A DNA stretch of 64,000 nt from Burkholderia ubonensis (GCF_001718695.1 NZ_CP013420.1:3038001-3102000), one strand, 5' to 3'; shown: positions 38,344 through 48,180, counted from the stretch's first letter. A program made the numbers and translations. Notes: generated by a model not told the origin, from the letters alone.

Positions 38344-39479
38344 TTACTTGCCGACGCCGGTCGATGCGATCTGCTGCTCGACGAACTGCGCGAACAGCGC
38401 GTGCAGGCGCGTCGTCGGGTGGACCGTGTCGGCGAACATGTAGGTCTGGTCCGCGTTCGCCGTCGTGTAGGTCTGCGGCGAGCAGAACAGCGACGAGCCG
38501 AAGGCCGTCGGCACCGGCGCGCCGAACTTCGTCGCAGCGGCCCCACCATCGCCTTCAGGTTGCACGCGGTGTCGGTGTTCGACACGGCGAAGCCGTTCGC
38601 CTGATAGTTGGCCGCGATGCCGTCCTGCCACGTGAACACGTCGACCAGCTTGTACTTCGTCGGGTCGACCTTCAGCGCGGCCAGCGTGCCGGCGAGCGTC
38701 TGGTTGAACAGCCCCGACAGCCGCGTGAAGGTCGCCTGCGTGCCGCCTTGCAGCGCGAGCGGCGTGCCGCCGATGTCCGGGATGTTCGACACGAACACGT
38801 GCGTGCCGCCTGCGGCGACGATCTGCTGGACGAGCCCCCCGAGCTGCTGCGCGGCCAGGCCGATCGCCTGCGCGGCCGCGAGCTGCGCGGCCGGCGTGTT
38901 GCCCTGTGCCTGCGCGACCTGCGCCTGGTAGAAGATGTCGTTCGCGCCGCCGTTGATCAGCACGATCTGGCCTGCGTTGAAGCTGCCGTGCTGCGACAGG
39001 TACTGCTTGACCTGGTCGGCGATCGGCGTCGTCGTCGCCTGCGCGAAGTCCGAGTTCGGCACGCTCGCGTCCGCGTGGCCGATGCCCGGCTGCAGCGCGA
39101 CGCGCGAGCCGCCCTGCGCATAGCCGAGACCGCCCGTCGCCTGCAGCGGGATGCCGAAGCCGCCCTGGTTGGCGGGCTGCAGCGTGTCGCCGTAGTAATT
39201 CGCGACGTTCTGCGTCCAGACCTGCCCCGGGTTGGTCGTGAAGCGCCCGCCGCCGAAGCCGAGCAGGATCTGCGAATAGGTGCCGACGTCGGACAGGCTG
39301 TCGCCGAACGACACGATCTGCATCTTCACGCCGGACGGCGGCGCGGCGGGCGCGTTGTTGTCGTCGCCGCCGCCGCCGCATGCGGCGAGCAGCGCGAACG
39401 TGGCGCCTGCGATCGCAACCTGGGCGGTGCGCAGCAGGCGGCGCCGTGCGCGGGACGGTGCGGTTCGTTGTGGTTGCAT
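38344..39479 (-). CDS. SGNH/GDSL hydrolase lipoprotein, frameshifted
   Basis: A predicted secreted esterase/lipase. The signal ends in the lipobox LLAAC (Cys34), and the mature tail starts GGGGDDNN. Block I IVSFGDSLSD has catalytic Ser61, block III is NGGANDIFY, and block V TVHPTTRLH supplies Asp/His. The upstream frame runs to NLKAMVG; the remainder AAATKFGAPVPTAFG continues in another frame after a one-base loss in a G/C run near 38540. Restored, it would be about 377 residues. A 93-bp gap separates it from the sterol-desaturase gene upstream on the same strand. Confidence 0.85.
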
Positions 39480-39572
39480 CGATCGATCTCCTCGTAGATA
39501 TGGCCTGATGTTTCGCATCTGCCGCATGCCCGCTCAGGTCCGGGTCGCGGCGGCCGTTGGCTGAAAGTTGTT

Positions 39573-40490
39573 CTAGCTTGACCGGTTCGCGCCTGCGGGC
39601 TGCGCCGTGCGCGGATCGTCAGCGGCGGCGCCGGCCATCCGTGCATGATAGGCGCTCGCCCATTCGGGCGGCCCGAAAACCGCGCGCAGCTTGTCGCGCC
39701 ATCCGGGCACGCGCCACGCATCGGCGGCCATCGAGCCCCACTCGTGGAACGTCGCGACGAGCGGGTTGTTCGAGCCGAGCCGCTCGACGATCCCGTATTG
39801 AGGCGGGTCGGCCGGCGTCTCCTCGACGAAGCTGCCGAACAGCCGATCCCAGATCACGAGCACGCCCGCATAGTTGCGGTCGATGTAGCGCGGGTTGCGC
39901 GCATGGTGTGCGCGATGGATCGACGGCGTGTTGAAGACGTATTCGATCCAGCCGAGCTTGCCGAACGCCTGCGTATGCACGAAGAACTGGAACGCGAGGT
40001 TGATCAGCACGATGCCGACGATCTGCTGCGGCGGAAAGCCGAGCAGCGCGAGCGGCAGCCAGAACGCCCACATGCCGGCGACCGGGTACATCAGGCTCTG
40101 GCGCATCGCGGTCGAGAAATTCATCCGCTCGGACGAGTGGTGCACGACGTGCGCGGCCCACAGCCAGCGCACGCGGTGGCTCGCGCGATGGAACACGTAG
40201 TAGAGGAGGTCCTGCGCGACGAACAGCACGGCGAACGACAGCCAGCCGTCCTGCCACGTGAAGAGGCGGTAGTGCCGGTAGCAGTATGCGTACACGGGAA
40301 TCACGAACAGCCATGCGACCTTGTCCGCGCCCTGGTGCATCAGCGCGAGCGCGGCGTTGCACAGTGTGTCCCGCCAGGCGTAGACGGCGGCCTGCGGACG
40401 GGTGCGGGCGAAGTGCCAGGCCTCCCAGCCGATGCAGAGCAGGAAGACGGGCGCCAGCGCGAGCAGAAGCAATTCGACGTCGAATCGCAT
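39573..40490 (-). CDS. Sterol desaturase/fatty acid hydroxylase family protein
   Basis: A 305-residue integral membrane di-iron oxygenase candidate. Histidine boxes are complete: HRASH (101-105), HVVHH (114-118) and HRAHH (192-196), with further histidines near FVHTQAFG. Four or so hydrophobic segments surround them. Substrates in bacteria include hopanoids, fatty acids and carotenoids; nothing here decides. ATG 40490 is chosen because AAGGAGGAG lies at the right distance upstream; an ATG at 40520 is in frame but contains that site. Confidence 0.88.
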   Translation of the reverse strand: MRFDVELLLLALAPVFLLCIGWEAWHFARTRPQAAVYAWRDTLCNAALALMHQGADKVAWLFVIPVYAYCYRHYRLFTWQDGWLSFAVLFVAQDLLYYVFHRASHRVRWLWAAHVVHHSSERMNFSTAMRQSLMYPVAGMWAFWLPLALLGFPPQQIVGIVLINLAFQFFVHTQAFGKLGWIEYVFNTPSIHRAHHARNPRYIDRNYAGVLVIWDRLFGSFVEETPADPPQYGIVERLGSNNPLVATFHEWGSMAADAWRVPGWRDKLRAVFGPPEWASAYHARMAGAAADDPRTAQPAGANRSS

Positions 40491-40693
40491 GGGCGTGTCT
40501 CCTCCTTCTTTCCCCTGCAAGTCTCGTGGCCGGGCAGACGCCCGATTGTGAATATGGGTCAGGCGACAGCCTACGCAATCGGGTCGCGCTAGGCGAGAGG
40601 GGAGCGTAGAGGGTTCCCTCAGAGGACAGGGTTTCTACCGAAGCCGCGCCGTGCGGGGCTGCGCGGTGCGGCCCCGTTTTGCCGGCGCGGCCG

Positions 40694-42215
40694 TCAGCGC
40701 GCGCCCGCGTAGATCCATTCGAGCAGGCTGTCGTGCGCGGCGCGCGCGGCTTCCGCGTGATCGTCGTTGATGAAGCTGACGACGACGTAGCTCTGGCCGT
40801 CCGCGCCCGCGACGTAGCCGGCGATCGCGCGCACGTCGCGCAGCGTGCCGGTCTTGATGTGCGCGTTGCCGAGCACGCCCGCGTTCGTGAGCCGGTTCTT
40901 CATCGTGCCGTCGATGCCGGCGATCGGCAGCGAATCGATGAACGCCTGCGCGACCGGGCTCGCGTTCGCGGCCTGCAGCAGCGCGGCGAGCGACTGCGCG
41001 CTCACGTGCTCGTCGCGCGACAGGCCCGAGCCGTTGTCGAGCACGAGCTCCGGCATCGCGATGCCGCTTTTCTGCAGGAACGCGCGGATCACGCGGCTCG
41101 ACTGCTCGGGCGTCGCGGGCGGCTTGCCGCTTTCCGCGCCGATCGTCAGGAACAGGTTGCGCGCCATCACGTTGTTGCTGAACTTGTTGATGTCGTAGAC
41201 GACGCTGCCGAGCACCGGGCTGTGGTGCACGGCGACGGGCCGCGCGGTCGCCGGCACCTTGCCCTCACTCACGGGGCCCGTGATGGTGCCGCCGTCCTGC
41301 TGCCACAGCGCGAGGAAGCCGCGCGCGAAGAACGTCGAGTGATCGAGGATCGCGAGGTTGGTCGTGCGCGCGCCGCAGCGCAGCGGATAGTCGCCCGCGA
41401 ACGACGCGGTCAGCATGCCGTCGCCCGCCGTCAGCGTCGGGCGCGCCGCGGCCGACGCCGCGCCGCACGAGCCGTTGCCTTCATGGAGCTGGTTGTCGAT
41501 CGACAGGTTCGCGAGCGGCGGCAGCACGTCGATCGCGACCTTGCCGTCGTCGCCCGGCGTCAGCGTGAACGAGACGGCCTTGAACGCGTACAGCAGCGGG
41601 TCGGGGCCGACGTTGTACGGCGCGCTCGCGTCCTCGTCGAACGCCGGCAGGTCGCGCGTCGACGCCGCGAAATAGGTCTTGTCGAGCACGAGCCCGCCGC
41701 TCACGCGCTTGATGCCGGCCTTGCGGATCTTGTCGACGAGGTCGATCAGCTCCTCGGGCACGAGCTTCGGATCGCCGCTGCCCTTGATGTACAGGTTGCC
41801 CTGCAGCGTGCCGTCCGGGTCGAGCGTGCCGTCCGCATAGGCGGACGTGCGCCAGCGGAAGTCGGGGCCGAGGATCGACAGGCCCGAGAAGGTCGTGACG
41901 AGCTTCATCGTCGATGCCGGCAGCATCGGGCGGCTCGCGTTCCACGCGACGAGCGGCTCCGGATCGCCGACCCGCTCGACGACGACGCTCATCGCCGACG
42001 CGGGCACCTTCGCGCGCTGCAGCGCGACCAGCACGGACGGCGGCAGGCCGGCCGCGCGCGCGGCGGCGGACACGACGGGGCGGCTTGTGCGGCTTCTTGC
42101 GGGCTTGCGCGGGCGGCGCGAACGACAGGGCGGTGCAGGCGGCGAGGACGGCGGCGGCGCGCAGGCAGAGGCGGGCGCGGGGCGCGAACCGGGCGGCGAG
42201 GACGGAAATCGGCAT
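40694..42215 (-). CDS. dacB: D-alanyl-D-alanine carboxypeptidase/endopeptidase PBP4, frameshifted
   Basis: A periplasmic peptidoglycan peptidase (S13). Signal peptide MPISVLAARFAPRARLCLRA continues to SFAPPAQARKKPHKPP. The mature protein carries the SXXK motif ASTMKLV, SNN motif KFSNNVMARNL and KTG motif IKTGTLRDVRAIAGY, all intact. The signal peptide and the mature domain are in different frames. One extra C in CCCC near 42075 explains it; removing it gives KPPVVSAAARAAG. Without correction no export would occur. It diverges from the response-regulator gene across 180 bp. Confidence 0.88.
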
Positions 42216-42395
42216 GGACGAATACGGGAAAGCGGGTGCGTGAGCGAGGCGCGCGCGGCGCCGAAGCGCACATTGTAGAGACAAGTTGGGTCGGATCCGA
42301 TGAAACCGCCGCGGCGCGGTGCACGATGCCGCGCACGCAATCCGCGGCGCTACAATGCTCGGCATGATTCACTCGTCCCACGGATGCCGACCCAG

Positions 42396-43058
42396 ATGCG
42401 GATATTGCTTGTCGAAGACGACCGGATGATCGCCGAGGGCGTGCGCAAGGCGCTGCGCTCGGACGGCTTCGCGGTCGACTGGGTGCAGGACGGCGACGCG
42501 GCGCTCACCGCGCTCGGCGGCGAGGCGTACGACCTGCTGCTGCTCGATCTGGGCCTGCCGAAGCGCGACGGCATCGACGTGCTGCGCACGCTGCGCGCGC
42601 GCGGGCTGGCGCTGCCGGTGCTGATCGTCACCGCGCGCGACGCGATCGCCGATCGCGTGAAGGGGCTCGACGCGGGCGCCGACGACTACCTGGTCAAGCC
42701 GTTCGATCTCGACGAGCTGGGCGCGCGGATGCGCGCGCTGATTCGCCGCCAGGCGGGGCGCAGCGAATCGCTGATCCGCCACGGCGCGCTGACGCTCGAT
42801 CCCGCTTCGCACCAGGTGACGCTCGACGGCGCGCCCGTCGCGCTGTCGGCGCGCGAGTTCGCGCTGCTCGAGGCGCTGCTCGCGCGGCCGGGCGCGGTGC
42901 TGTCGAAGAGCCAGCTCGAGGAGAAGATGTACGGCTGGGGCGAGGAGATCGGCAGCAACACCGTCGAGGTCTACATCCACGCGCTGCGCAAGAAGCTCGG
43001 TTCGGACCTGATCCGCAACGTGCGCGGGCTCGGCTACATGGTCGTCAAGGAAAGCTGA
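42396..43058 (+). CDS. OmpR-family response regulator, PmrA/QseB-like
   Basis: A 220-residue regulator. Receiver residues D8-D9, D51 and K101 are present, and the winged helix ends NTVEVYIHALRKKLGSDLIR then VRGLGYMVVKES. The subfamily resembles PmrA/BasR and QseB. ATG 42396 gives MRILLVEDD; an ATG 12 bp earlier is in frame. The kinase starts 3 bp after the stop (GTG). The pair precedes htrA, whose upstream region has tandem PmrA-like boxes, so this protein is the prime candidate to bind them. The order regulator-kinase-HtrA matches the locus reported in B. cenocepacia. Confidence 0.93.
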   Translation: MRILLVEDDRMIAEGVRKALRSDGFAVDWVQDGDAALTALGGEAYDLLLLDLGLPKRDGIDVLRTLRARGLALPVLIVTARDAIADRVKGLDAGADDYLVKPFDLDELGARMRALIRRQAGRSESLIRHGALTLDPASHQVTLDGAPVALSAREFALLEALLARPGAVLSKSQLEEKMYGWGEEIGSNTVEVYIHALRKKLGSDLIRNVRGLGYMVVKES

Positions 43059-43061
43059 CGC

Positions 43062-44408
43062 GTGAGGTCGATCCGTCATCAATTGCTGATCTGGCTGCTG
43101 GCGATCGTCGTCGCCGGCGTGGGCATGGCCGGCTGGCTGATCTACCGGCAGGCGCTCGCGGAGGCGAACGAGCTGTTCGACTACCAGCTGCAGGAGATCG
43201 CCGCGGCGCTGCCGTCCGAGCCGTTCTCGCAGGTGTTCGGCTCGCGCACCAACGGCGACGAAGGCATCGTGATCCAGATCTGGAACCGCAACGGCGTGCT
43301 GATGTACTTCTCGCATCCGCGCGCGCCGATCGCGCCGCGCGCCGAGCTCGGCTTCTCGACCGAGCGCACCGACCGCGGCGAATGGCGCGTGTACGGCGCG
43401 ATCGTCGGCGACAACGTCGTGCAGCTCGCGCAGCCGGTGTCGGTGCGCAACCGGCTCGCGGCGAACGTCGCGCTGCGCACGCTGTGGCCGCTGATCGTGC
43501 TGCTGCCGTTCCTCGGCGCGGCCGTGTGGATGATCGTCGGGCGCGGGCTCGCGCCGCTGCGCCGCGTGACGCGCGCGGTCGAGGCGCGCCGGCCGGAGGC
43601 GCTCGATCCGCTGCCCGATGCGCCGCTGCCGCTCGAGGTGCAGCCGCTCGTGCATGCGCTCAACGGGCTGCTCGCGCGGCTGTCGGCGGCGCTCGACACG
43701 CAGAAGGCGTTCGTGGCCGACGCCGCGCACGAGCTGCGCACGCCGCTCGCGGCGGTGCAGATCCAGGCGCAACTCGTCGGGCGCGCGAAGGACGACGCGT
43801 CGCGCCGCGAGGCGCTCGCCGACCTGCAGGACGGCGTCACGCGCGCGACGCGCCTCGCGGAACAGCTGCTCGCGCTCGCCCGCTCGGAACCGGACGGCGG
43901 GACGGTGCGCGAGGCGGTCGACCTGCAGGCGCTGCTCGCCGAATGCGCGGCCGCGCACGCGCCGCTCGCGCAGCGTCGCGGCATCGACCTGGGCTTCGAG
44001 GAGTCGCAGCCCGCGCGGGTCGTCGCCGACGTCGCCGCGCTGCGCGTGATGTTCGGCAACCTGCTCGACAACGCGGTCAAGTACACGCCCGACGGCGGCC
44101 GCATCGACGTGTCGCTGATGCGCGACGCGGCCGGCCGCGCATGCGTGCAGATCGGCGACAGCGGCCCGGGCATCCCGGCCGACGAGCGCGAGCGCGTGTT
44201 CGACCGCTTCTACCGCGACAGCTCCGCGCGGGCCCGCACCGACGTGTCGGGCAGCGGGCTCGGCCTCGCGATCGTCAAGCGCGTTGCGGCGCAGCAGGGC
44301 GCGACGGTGACGCTCGGCGACGCGGCGGCGGGCGGCCTGCTCGTCAGCGTCGTGTTTCACAACGCCGAGATGCCGGCCGAGGCGCCGCGCCAGTCCGAGC
44401 AGGTATGA
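43062..44408 (+). CDS. Sensor histidine kinase, PmrB/QseC-like
   Basis: A 448-residue kinase starting at GTG 43062. TM1 (8-28), a short periplasmic sensor (29-139), TM2 (140-160), HAMP, H-box His223 in ADAAHELRTPLA, N-box FGNLLDNAVKY (331-341), DSGPGIP (366-372) and GSGLGLAIV (397-405) are all intact. The sensor is small, with no obvious acidic Fe(III)-binding ExxE cluster like that of PmrB, so the signal is unknown; envelope stress is plausible since htrA follows. Translationally linked to the regulator. Confidence 0.93.
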   Translation: MRSIRHQLLIWLLAIVVAGVGMAGWLIYRQALAEANELFDYQLQEIAAALPSEPFSQVFGSRTNGDEGIVIQIWNRNGVLMYFSHPRAPIAPRAELGFSTERTDRGEWRVYGAIVGDNVVQLAQPVSVRNRLAANVALRTLWPLIVLLPFLGAAVWMIVGRGLAPLRRVTRAVEARRPEALDPLPDAPLPLEVQPLVHALNGLLARLSAALDTQKAFVADAAHELRTPLAAVQIQAQLVGRAKDDASRREALADLQDGVTRATRLAEQLLALARSEPDGGTVREAVDLQALLAECAAAHAPLAQRRGIDLGFEESQPARVVADVAALRVMFGNLLDNAVKYTPDGGRIDVSLMRDAAGRACVQIGDSGPGIPADERERVFDRFYRDSSARARTDVSGSGLGLAIVKRVAAQQGATVTLGDAAAGGLLVSVVFHNAEMPAEAPRQSEQV

Positions 44409-44466
44409 AGGAGCGGGATTGGGCAGGATCGGCGCAGAAGGCCGTCCGCGCGCCTTCCGGTGGTGG

Positions 44467-44504
44467 TTTAAGCCCCGTTTAAGGCTGATTAAGCCTCCTT
44501 TAAG
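44467..44504 (+). promoter_or_regulatory. Tandem PmrA/QseB-like boxes upstream of htrA
   Basis: Four hexamers TTTAAG, TTTAAG, ATTAAG, TTTAAG start at 44467, 44478, 44488 and 44499, an 11/10/11-bp spacing on one DNA face. Two pairs match the known PmrA box (YTTAAK-N5-YTTAAK). They end 45 bp before the htrA ATG, where an activator could contact RNA polymerase. Confidence 0.75.
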
Positions 44505-44549
44505 TCAGGGTCGTTACGCTGCGTCGTAACAAAAAGAGGAGGTCCTACG

Positions 44550-46034
44550 ATGAATACCCGATTCCTTGCGCGCGGCGCCGTTGCCGTCGCGGTGGCGGCC
44601 GCGCTGTCCGCCGGCTACGTGGCGGGCACCCGGCGTGCCGATCCGCAGATCATCACGCCCGCGCAGGCGGCCGCGCTGATGCCGGCCGAAGCGGCCGCGA
44701 AGACCGGCATTCCCGATTTTTCCGGGCTCGTCGAGACCTACGGCCCGGCGGTCGTGAACATCAGCGCGAAGCACGTGGTGAAGCAGACCGCGCGACGCAT
44801 GCAGCAGCCGCAGCTGCCGATCGACCCGAGCGACCCGTTCTACCAGTTCTTCAAGCACTTCTATGGCCAGATGCCCGGCATGGGCGGCGACGCGCAGCCG
44901 GACGACCAGCCGAGCGCGAGCCTCGGCTCCGGGTTCATCGTCAGCCCGGACGGCTATATCCTGACGAATGCGCACGTGATCGACGGCGCGAACGTCGTCA
45001 CCGTGAAGCTGACCGACAAGCGCGAGTACAAGGCGAAGGTCGTCGGCGCGGACAAGCAGTCCGACGTCGCGGTGCTGAAGATCGACGCGGGCGGGCTGCC
45101 GATCGTGAAGATCGGCGATCCGGCGCAGAGCAAGGTCGGTCAGTGGGTGGTCGCGATCGGCTCGCCGTACGGCTTCGACAACACGGTGACCTCCGGCATC
45201 ATCAGCGCGAAGTCGCGCGCGCTGCCCGACGAGAACTACACGCCGTTCATCCAGACCGACGTGCCGGTCAACCCCGGCAACTCGGGCGGCCCGCTGTTCA
45301 ACCTGAAGGGCGAGGTGATCGGCATCAACTCGATGATCTATTCGCAGACGGGCGGCTTCCAGGGCCTGTCGTTCGCGATTCCGATCAACGAGGCGATCAA
45401 GGTGAAGGACGAGCTCGTGAAGACGGGCCACGTGAGCCGCGGCCGCCTCGGCGTCGCGGTGCAGGGGCTGAACCAGACGCTGGCCAGCTCGTTCGGGCTG
45501 CCGAAGCCGGACGGCGCGCTCGTCAGTTCGGTCGATCCGAGCGGCCCGGCCGCGAAGGCGGGCCTGCAGCCGGGCGACGTGATCCTGGCGGTCAACGGCA
45601 TGCCGGTGGCCGATTCGACGACGCTGCCGTCGCAGATCGCGAGCTTCAAGCCCGGCTCGAAGGCCGACCTGCAGATCTGGCGCGACAAGGCGAAGAAGAC
45701 GGTCAGCGTGACGCTCGGCTCGATGGCCGACACCAAGGTCGCATCGAACGACGGCGGTCCGGTCGAACAGGGCCGGCTCGGCGTCGCGGTGCGGCCGCTG
45801 TCGCCGCAGGAGCGCGGCGCGACGCGGCTGTCGCACGGGCTGCTGGTCCAGCAGGCGGGCGGCCCTGCCGCGAGCGCGGGCATCCAGCCCGGCGACGTGA
45901 TCCTCGCGGTGAACGGCCGGCCGGTGACGAGCCCCGAACAGCTGCGCGACGCGGTGAAGGGCGCCGGCAACAGCCTCGCGCTGCTGATCCAGCGCGACAA
46001 TGCGCAGATCTTCGTGCCGGTCGACCTGAGCTGA
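44550..46034 (+). CDS. degP: Do-family periplasmic serine protease HtrA/DegP
   Basis: A 494-residue envelope quality-control protease/chaperone. A signal segment MNTRFLARGAVAVAVAAALS is followed by the trypsin-like domain with triad His142 (LTNAHVI), Asp172 (SDVAVLKI) and Ser245 (PGNSGGPL). PDZ1 (about 295-385) and PDZ2 (about 395-490) each contain GDVILAVNG. The loop with FFKHFYG is the LA-type loop. GAGGAGG lies before ATG 44550. It is probably both an operon partner and a target of the two-component system upstream. B. cenocepacia HtrA in this context is required for stress survival (literature knowledge). Confidence 0.97.
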   Translation: MNTRFLARGAVAVAVAAALSAGYVAGTRRADPQIITPAQAAALMPAEAAAKTGIPDFSGLVETYGPAVVNISAKHVVKQTARRMQQPQLPIDPSDPFYQFFKHFYGQMPGMGGDAQPDDQPSASLGSGFIVSPDGYILTNAHVIDGANVVTVKLTDKREYKAKVVGADKQSDVAVLKIDAGGLPIVKIGDPAQSKVGQWVVAIGSPYGFDNTVTSGIISAKSRALPDENYTPFIQTDVPVNPGNSGGPLFNLKGEVIGINSMIYSQTGGFQGLSFAIPINEAIKVKDELVKTGHVSRGRLGVAVQGLNQTLASSFGLPKPDGALVSSVDPSGPAAKAGLQPGDVILAVNGMPVADSTTLPSQIASFKPGSKADLQIWRDKAKKTVSVTLGSMADTKVASNDGGPVEQGRLGVAVRPLSPQERGATRLSHGLLVQQAGGPAASAGIQPGDVILAVNGRPVTSPEQLRDAVKGAGNSLALLIQRDNAQIFVPVDLS

Positions 46035-46142
46035 CCGGCGGCGGCCGCCTCAGGCCGGCTCGACCGGTCTGGGCGGGCGTCGCCGGGCGTCCGGCGTCCC
46101 CGGCACCCGTGATGCAGTGTTCCGACCCGAAAGGAGAGTGCC

Positions 46143-46578
46143 ATGCAACATCCACGCAGCATGTCCCGATTCGCGATCGCCGCGGCGCTGGCCGTTGGCG
46201 TCGCGGCCGGCGCCCGGCGCGTACGCGCAGTCGGACGGCTTGCCCGCCGCGCGCCACCAGGGCGACGTCACCTTCGTGTCCGGCGGCATCGGGCAGGACG
46301 AGTCGACGGCGTTCCAGCGCAACGAAGCCGCGTGGCCGCTCGCGCTGCGCTTCACGGGCGCGGGCGGCGAGTTCCTGGCCGACGTCCAGGTGCGGATTGC
46401 CGACGCGAACGGCGCTGAAGTGCTGAAGACCGACGCGCACGGGCCGTACATGCTCGTGAAGCTGCCGCCGGGCCGCTACACGGTGCAGGCGTCGTACCAG
46501 GGCAGCGACGAATCGCGCGCGGTCACGGTGGGCGCGAAGGGCGGCACGAAGGCGGCGTTCCAGTGGAGCGCGCAGTAG
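46143..46578 (+). CDS. Small exported protein with carboxypeptidase-regulatory-like fold, frameshifted
   Basis: The start MQHPRSMSRFAIAAALAVGVAAG is a signal peptide; the mature protein, AYAQSDGLPAARHQGDVTFV then VSGGIGQDESTAFQRN, lies in the next frame. An extra C in GGCGCCCGGC near 46213 accounts for the break; removing it gives AAGAGAYAQ, a normal signal peptidase site. The mature part (about 120 residues) ends LKTDAHGPYMLVKLPPGRYTVQASYQG, a carboxypeptidase-regulatory/Ig-like strand pattern. Function unknown; it is periplasmic by prediction. A GGAG site and the terminator at 46630 make it a single-gene unit after htrA. Confidence 0.75.
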
Positions 46579-46629
46579 CGCGGCGGCCCCGTCGCGGGGC
46601 GCGCAATCGGACCGAGTTTCGCCGATAAT

Positions 46630-46659
46630 GAAAGCCACGGCCGCGTGCCGTGGCTTTTT
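46630..46659 (+). terminator. Rho-independent terminator
   Basis: The stem AAAGCCACGG / CCGTGGCTTT with a 7-nt loop is followed by more T residues, 52 bp after the small exported protein gene. Confidence 0.88.
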
Positions 46660-46707
46660 CGTTTCCTGCGCCCGGCCTCGATGCCGCGGCCGCCCGGAGG
46701 AACAACG

Positions 46708-47067
46708 ATGTCCGATGCCGCCGACCCTCGTCTAGAAATCGTGCCGAATCGCCATCGCGTGCGCGTGATTCACCGCGGCATCACCTATGCCGATTCGCTC
46801 GGCGCGCTGACGGTGCGCGAAACCGGTGCGCCGGACACCCATTACCTGCCGCGCGGCGACGTCAACATGCATCGGCTGGTGAAGTCGAGCGTCACGACGG
46901 CCTGCCCGCTGCGCGGCCTGGCCGTGTATTTCGATTTGCAGACGGAAGACGGCGTGATCGAAAACGCCGCATGGAGTTACGAGGAACCGAAGTCGGCGGC
47001 GCTGGCGCTTGCGCGCTATGTCGCCTTCGATGCCGCGCGGGTCGACAGTCTCGTCGAGACGTCCTGA
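46708..47067 (+). CDS. DUF427 domain-containing protein
   Basis: A 119-residue protein matching the DUF427 single-domain beta-barrel: VRVIHRGITYADSLGALTVRETG, then THYLPRGDVNMHRLVKSS, then the conserved CPLRGLAVYFDL and AWSYEEPKSAALALARYVAF. Family members have no firmly assigned reaction. A GGAGG site stands 7 bp before ATG 46708. The CoxG-like gene starts 28 bp downstream, so they may be co-transcribed. Confidence 0.9.
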   Translation: MSDAADPRLEIVPNRHRVRVIHRGITYADSLGALTVRETGAPDTHYLPRGDVNMHRLVKSSVTTACPLRGLAVYFDLQTEDGVIENAAWSYEEPKSAALALARYVAFDAARVDSLVETS

Positions 47068-47094
47068 GCGGCAAGTGTTCATCGGGGAGGCATC

Positions 47095-47790
47095 ATGGAA
47101 CTGAACGACGCATTACGCGTGCCGCTTGCGCCGTCGGTCGTCCGGGACGCACTGGAGGACATCGCGCTGCTGCGCGCGAGTTTTGATCATTGTGAATCGT
47201 TCGTCGAGCTGACGCGCGGCGAGTACGCGCTGACGCTGACCGTGCCGCTCGGCCCGCTGCGGGCGCGCTACGACGTGCGTGCGCATTCGGCCAGCGAGCA
47301 GGACGACGCGCGGCGCGTGATCAGCTTCAAGGCGCGGGCCGACGGACTCGGTGCGCTGCGCGGGCAGGTCGAGCTCGCGCTGCTGCCGGGCGATGACGCA
47401 ACCACGACGCAGATCGACTACGTGCTGTGGGCGACCGCGACCGGGCCGCTCGCCGAGCTGCCGACGCGGCAGATCGAGAACGCGCTGCACGAATGGGCCG
47501 ACGACTTCTTCAGCGAGTTCTGCGCGGTGGTGCAGGCGAAGCATGGCCTCGTGCCGAACCGTGCGGCGTCGAGCGCGCCGCGTCGCCAGCATGTGTTCCT
47601 GCGGCCCGCGTCGCTGACGGCGACCGCGAAACGTCCGCCGCTGCAGCACCTCGGCGGCGCGCTGACCGGCCGGGCGGCCAGCGCGGTGCAACCGCGCGCA
47701 TCGGGGCCGCTGCCCTTGTGGGCGTGGGCCGCGATCATCCTGTTCGTTGCGGTGCTGTTGTACGCGGCGCGCTGGATCAACGGCGCCTGA
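47095..47790 (+). CDS. CoxG-like SRPBCC protein with C-terminal membrane anchor
   Basis: A 231-residue protein. Residues 1-150 show the START/SRPBCC (carbon monoxide dehydrogenase subunit G) pattern: VVRDALEDIALLRASFDHCES, then GEYALTLTVPLGPLRARYDV and a long C-terminal helix RQIENALHEWADDFFSEF. A proline/alanine linker leads to a single hydrophobic helix (LWAWAAIILFVAVLLYAA) near the C-terminus, as in CoxG proteins that recruit enzymes to the membrane. No CO dehydrogenase genes are nearby, so its partner is unknown. Confidence 0.85.
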   Translation: MELNDALRVPLAPSVVRDALEDIALLRASFDHCESFVELTRGEYALTLTVPLGPLRARYDVRAHSASEQDDARRVISFKARADGLGALRGQVELALLPGDDATTTQIDYVLWATATGPLAELPTRQIENALHEWADDFFSEFCAVVQAKHGLVPNRAASSAPRRQHVFLRPASLTATAKRPPLQHLGGALTGRAASAVQPRASGPLPLWAWAAIILFVAVLLYAARWINGA

Positions 47791-47889
47791 GCCGTTGCGT
47801 CGCAGGGAGCGTGGGCTGCGCGCCGGCAGCCCGGCGCTCAGGCCGCGCGATGACCGCGACTTTTCCCCTCCGTCATATGCACGTCCGCG

Positions 47890-48180
47890 CCGTTCAACGA
47901 CGGCCGCTTCAAGACGGTGCTCGACGCCGCGGCGCGGCGCTACGACATCGTCATCGTCGATCCCGCGCCGATCCTCGCGCTGCACGATGCGGCGAGCATC
48001 GGCCGCCGCGGCACGACACTGCTGCTGTGGCTCGGTGTGCCGGGCTTCACCGTGCACGCAGGGCGGCTGACGATCGACGAACCTAACCCCGGCGAAACCG
48101 CGGCCGCAGCCGCGGCGCTTTTCGGCGGTCGGCCCTACCGCCGCCCGCCGGGCGCCGCGCCGCGAAATTCCCGCCGATAG
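47890..48180 (+). pseudogene. Remnant of a polysaccharide-export tyrosine autokinase (Wzc/BceF-like)
   Basis: The frame from 47890 reads PFNDGRFKTVLDAAARRYDI then VIVDPAPILALHDAASIGRR and GTTLLL, which resembles the Walker B region of Wzc/CpsD-type autokinases (YDxVxVDxPPVLxxxDA). Nothing before or after is recognisable: the Walker A part, tyrosine cluster and membrane domain are absent, and the 3' end overlaps the convergent GlxA gene. I read it as a decayed fragment. An unrelated short P-loop-like peptide is the alternative. Confidence 0.4.

Noticed and set aside
40643..40680. GC-rich hairpin followed by GTTTT near the dacB stop
   Set aside because: It would terminate plus-strand transcription, but no plus-strand gene lies upstream, and its stem needs G-T wobbles.
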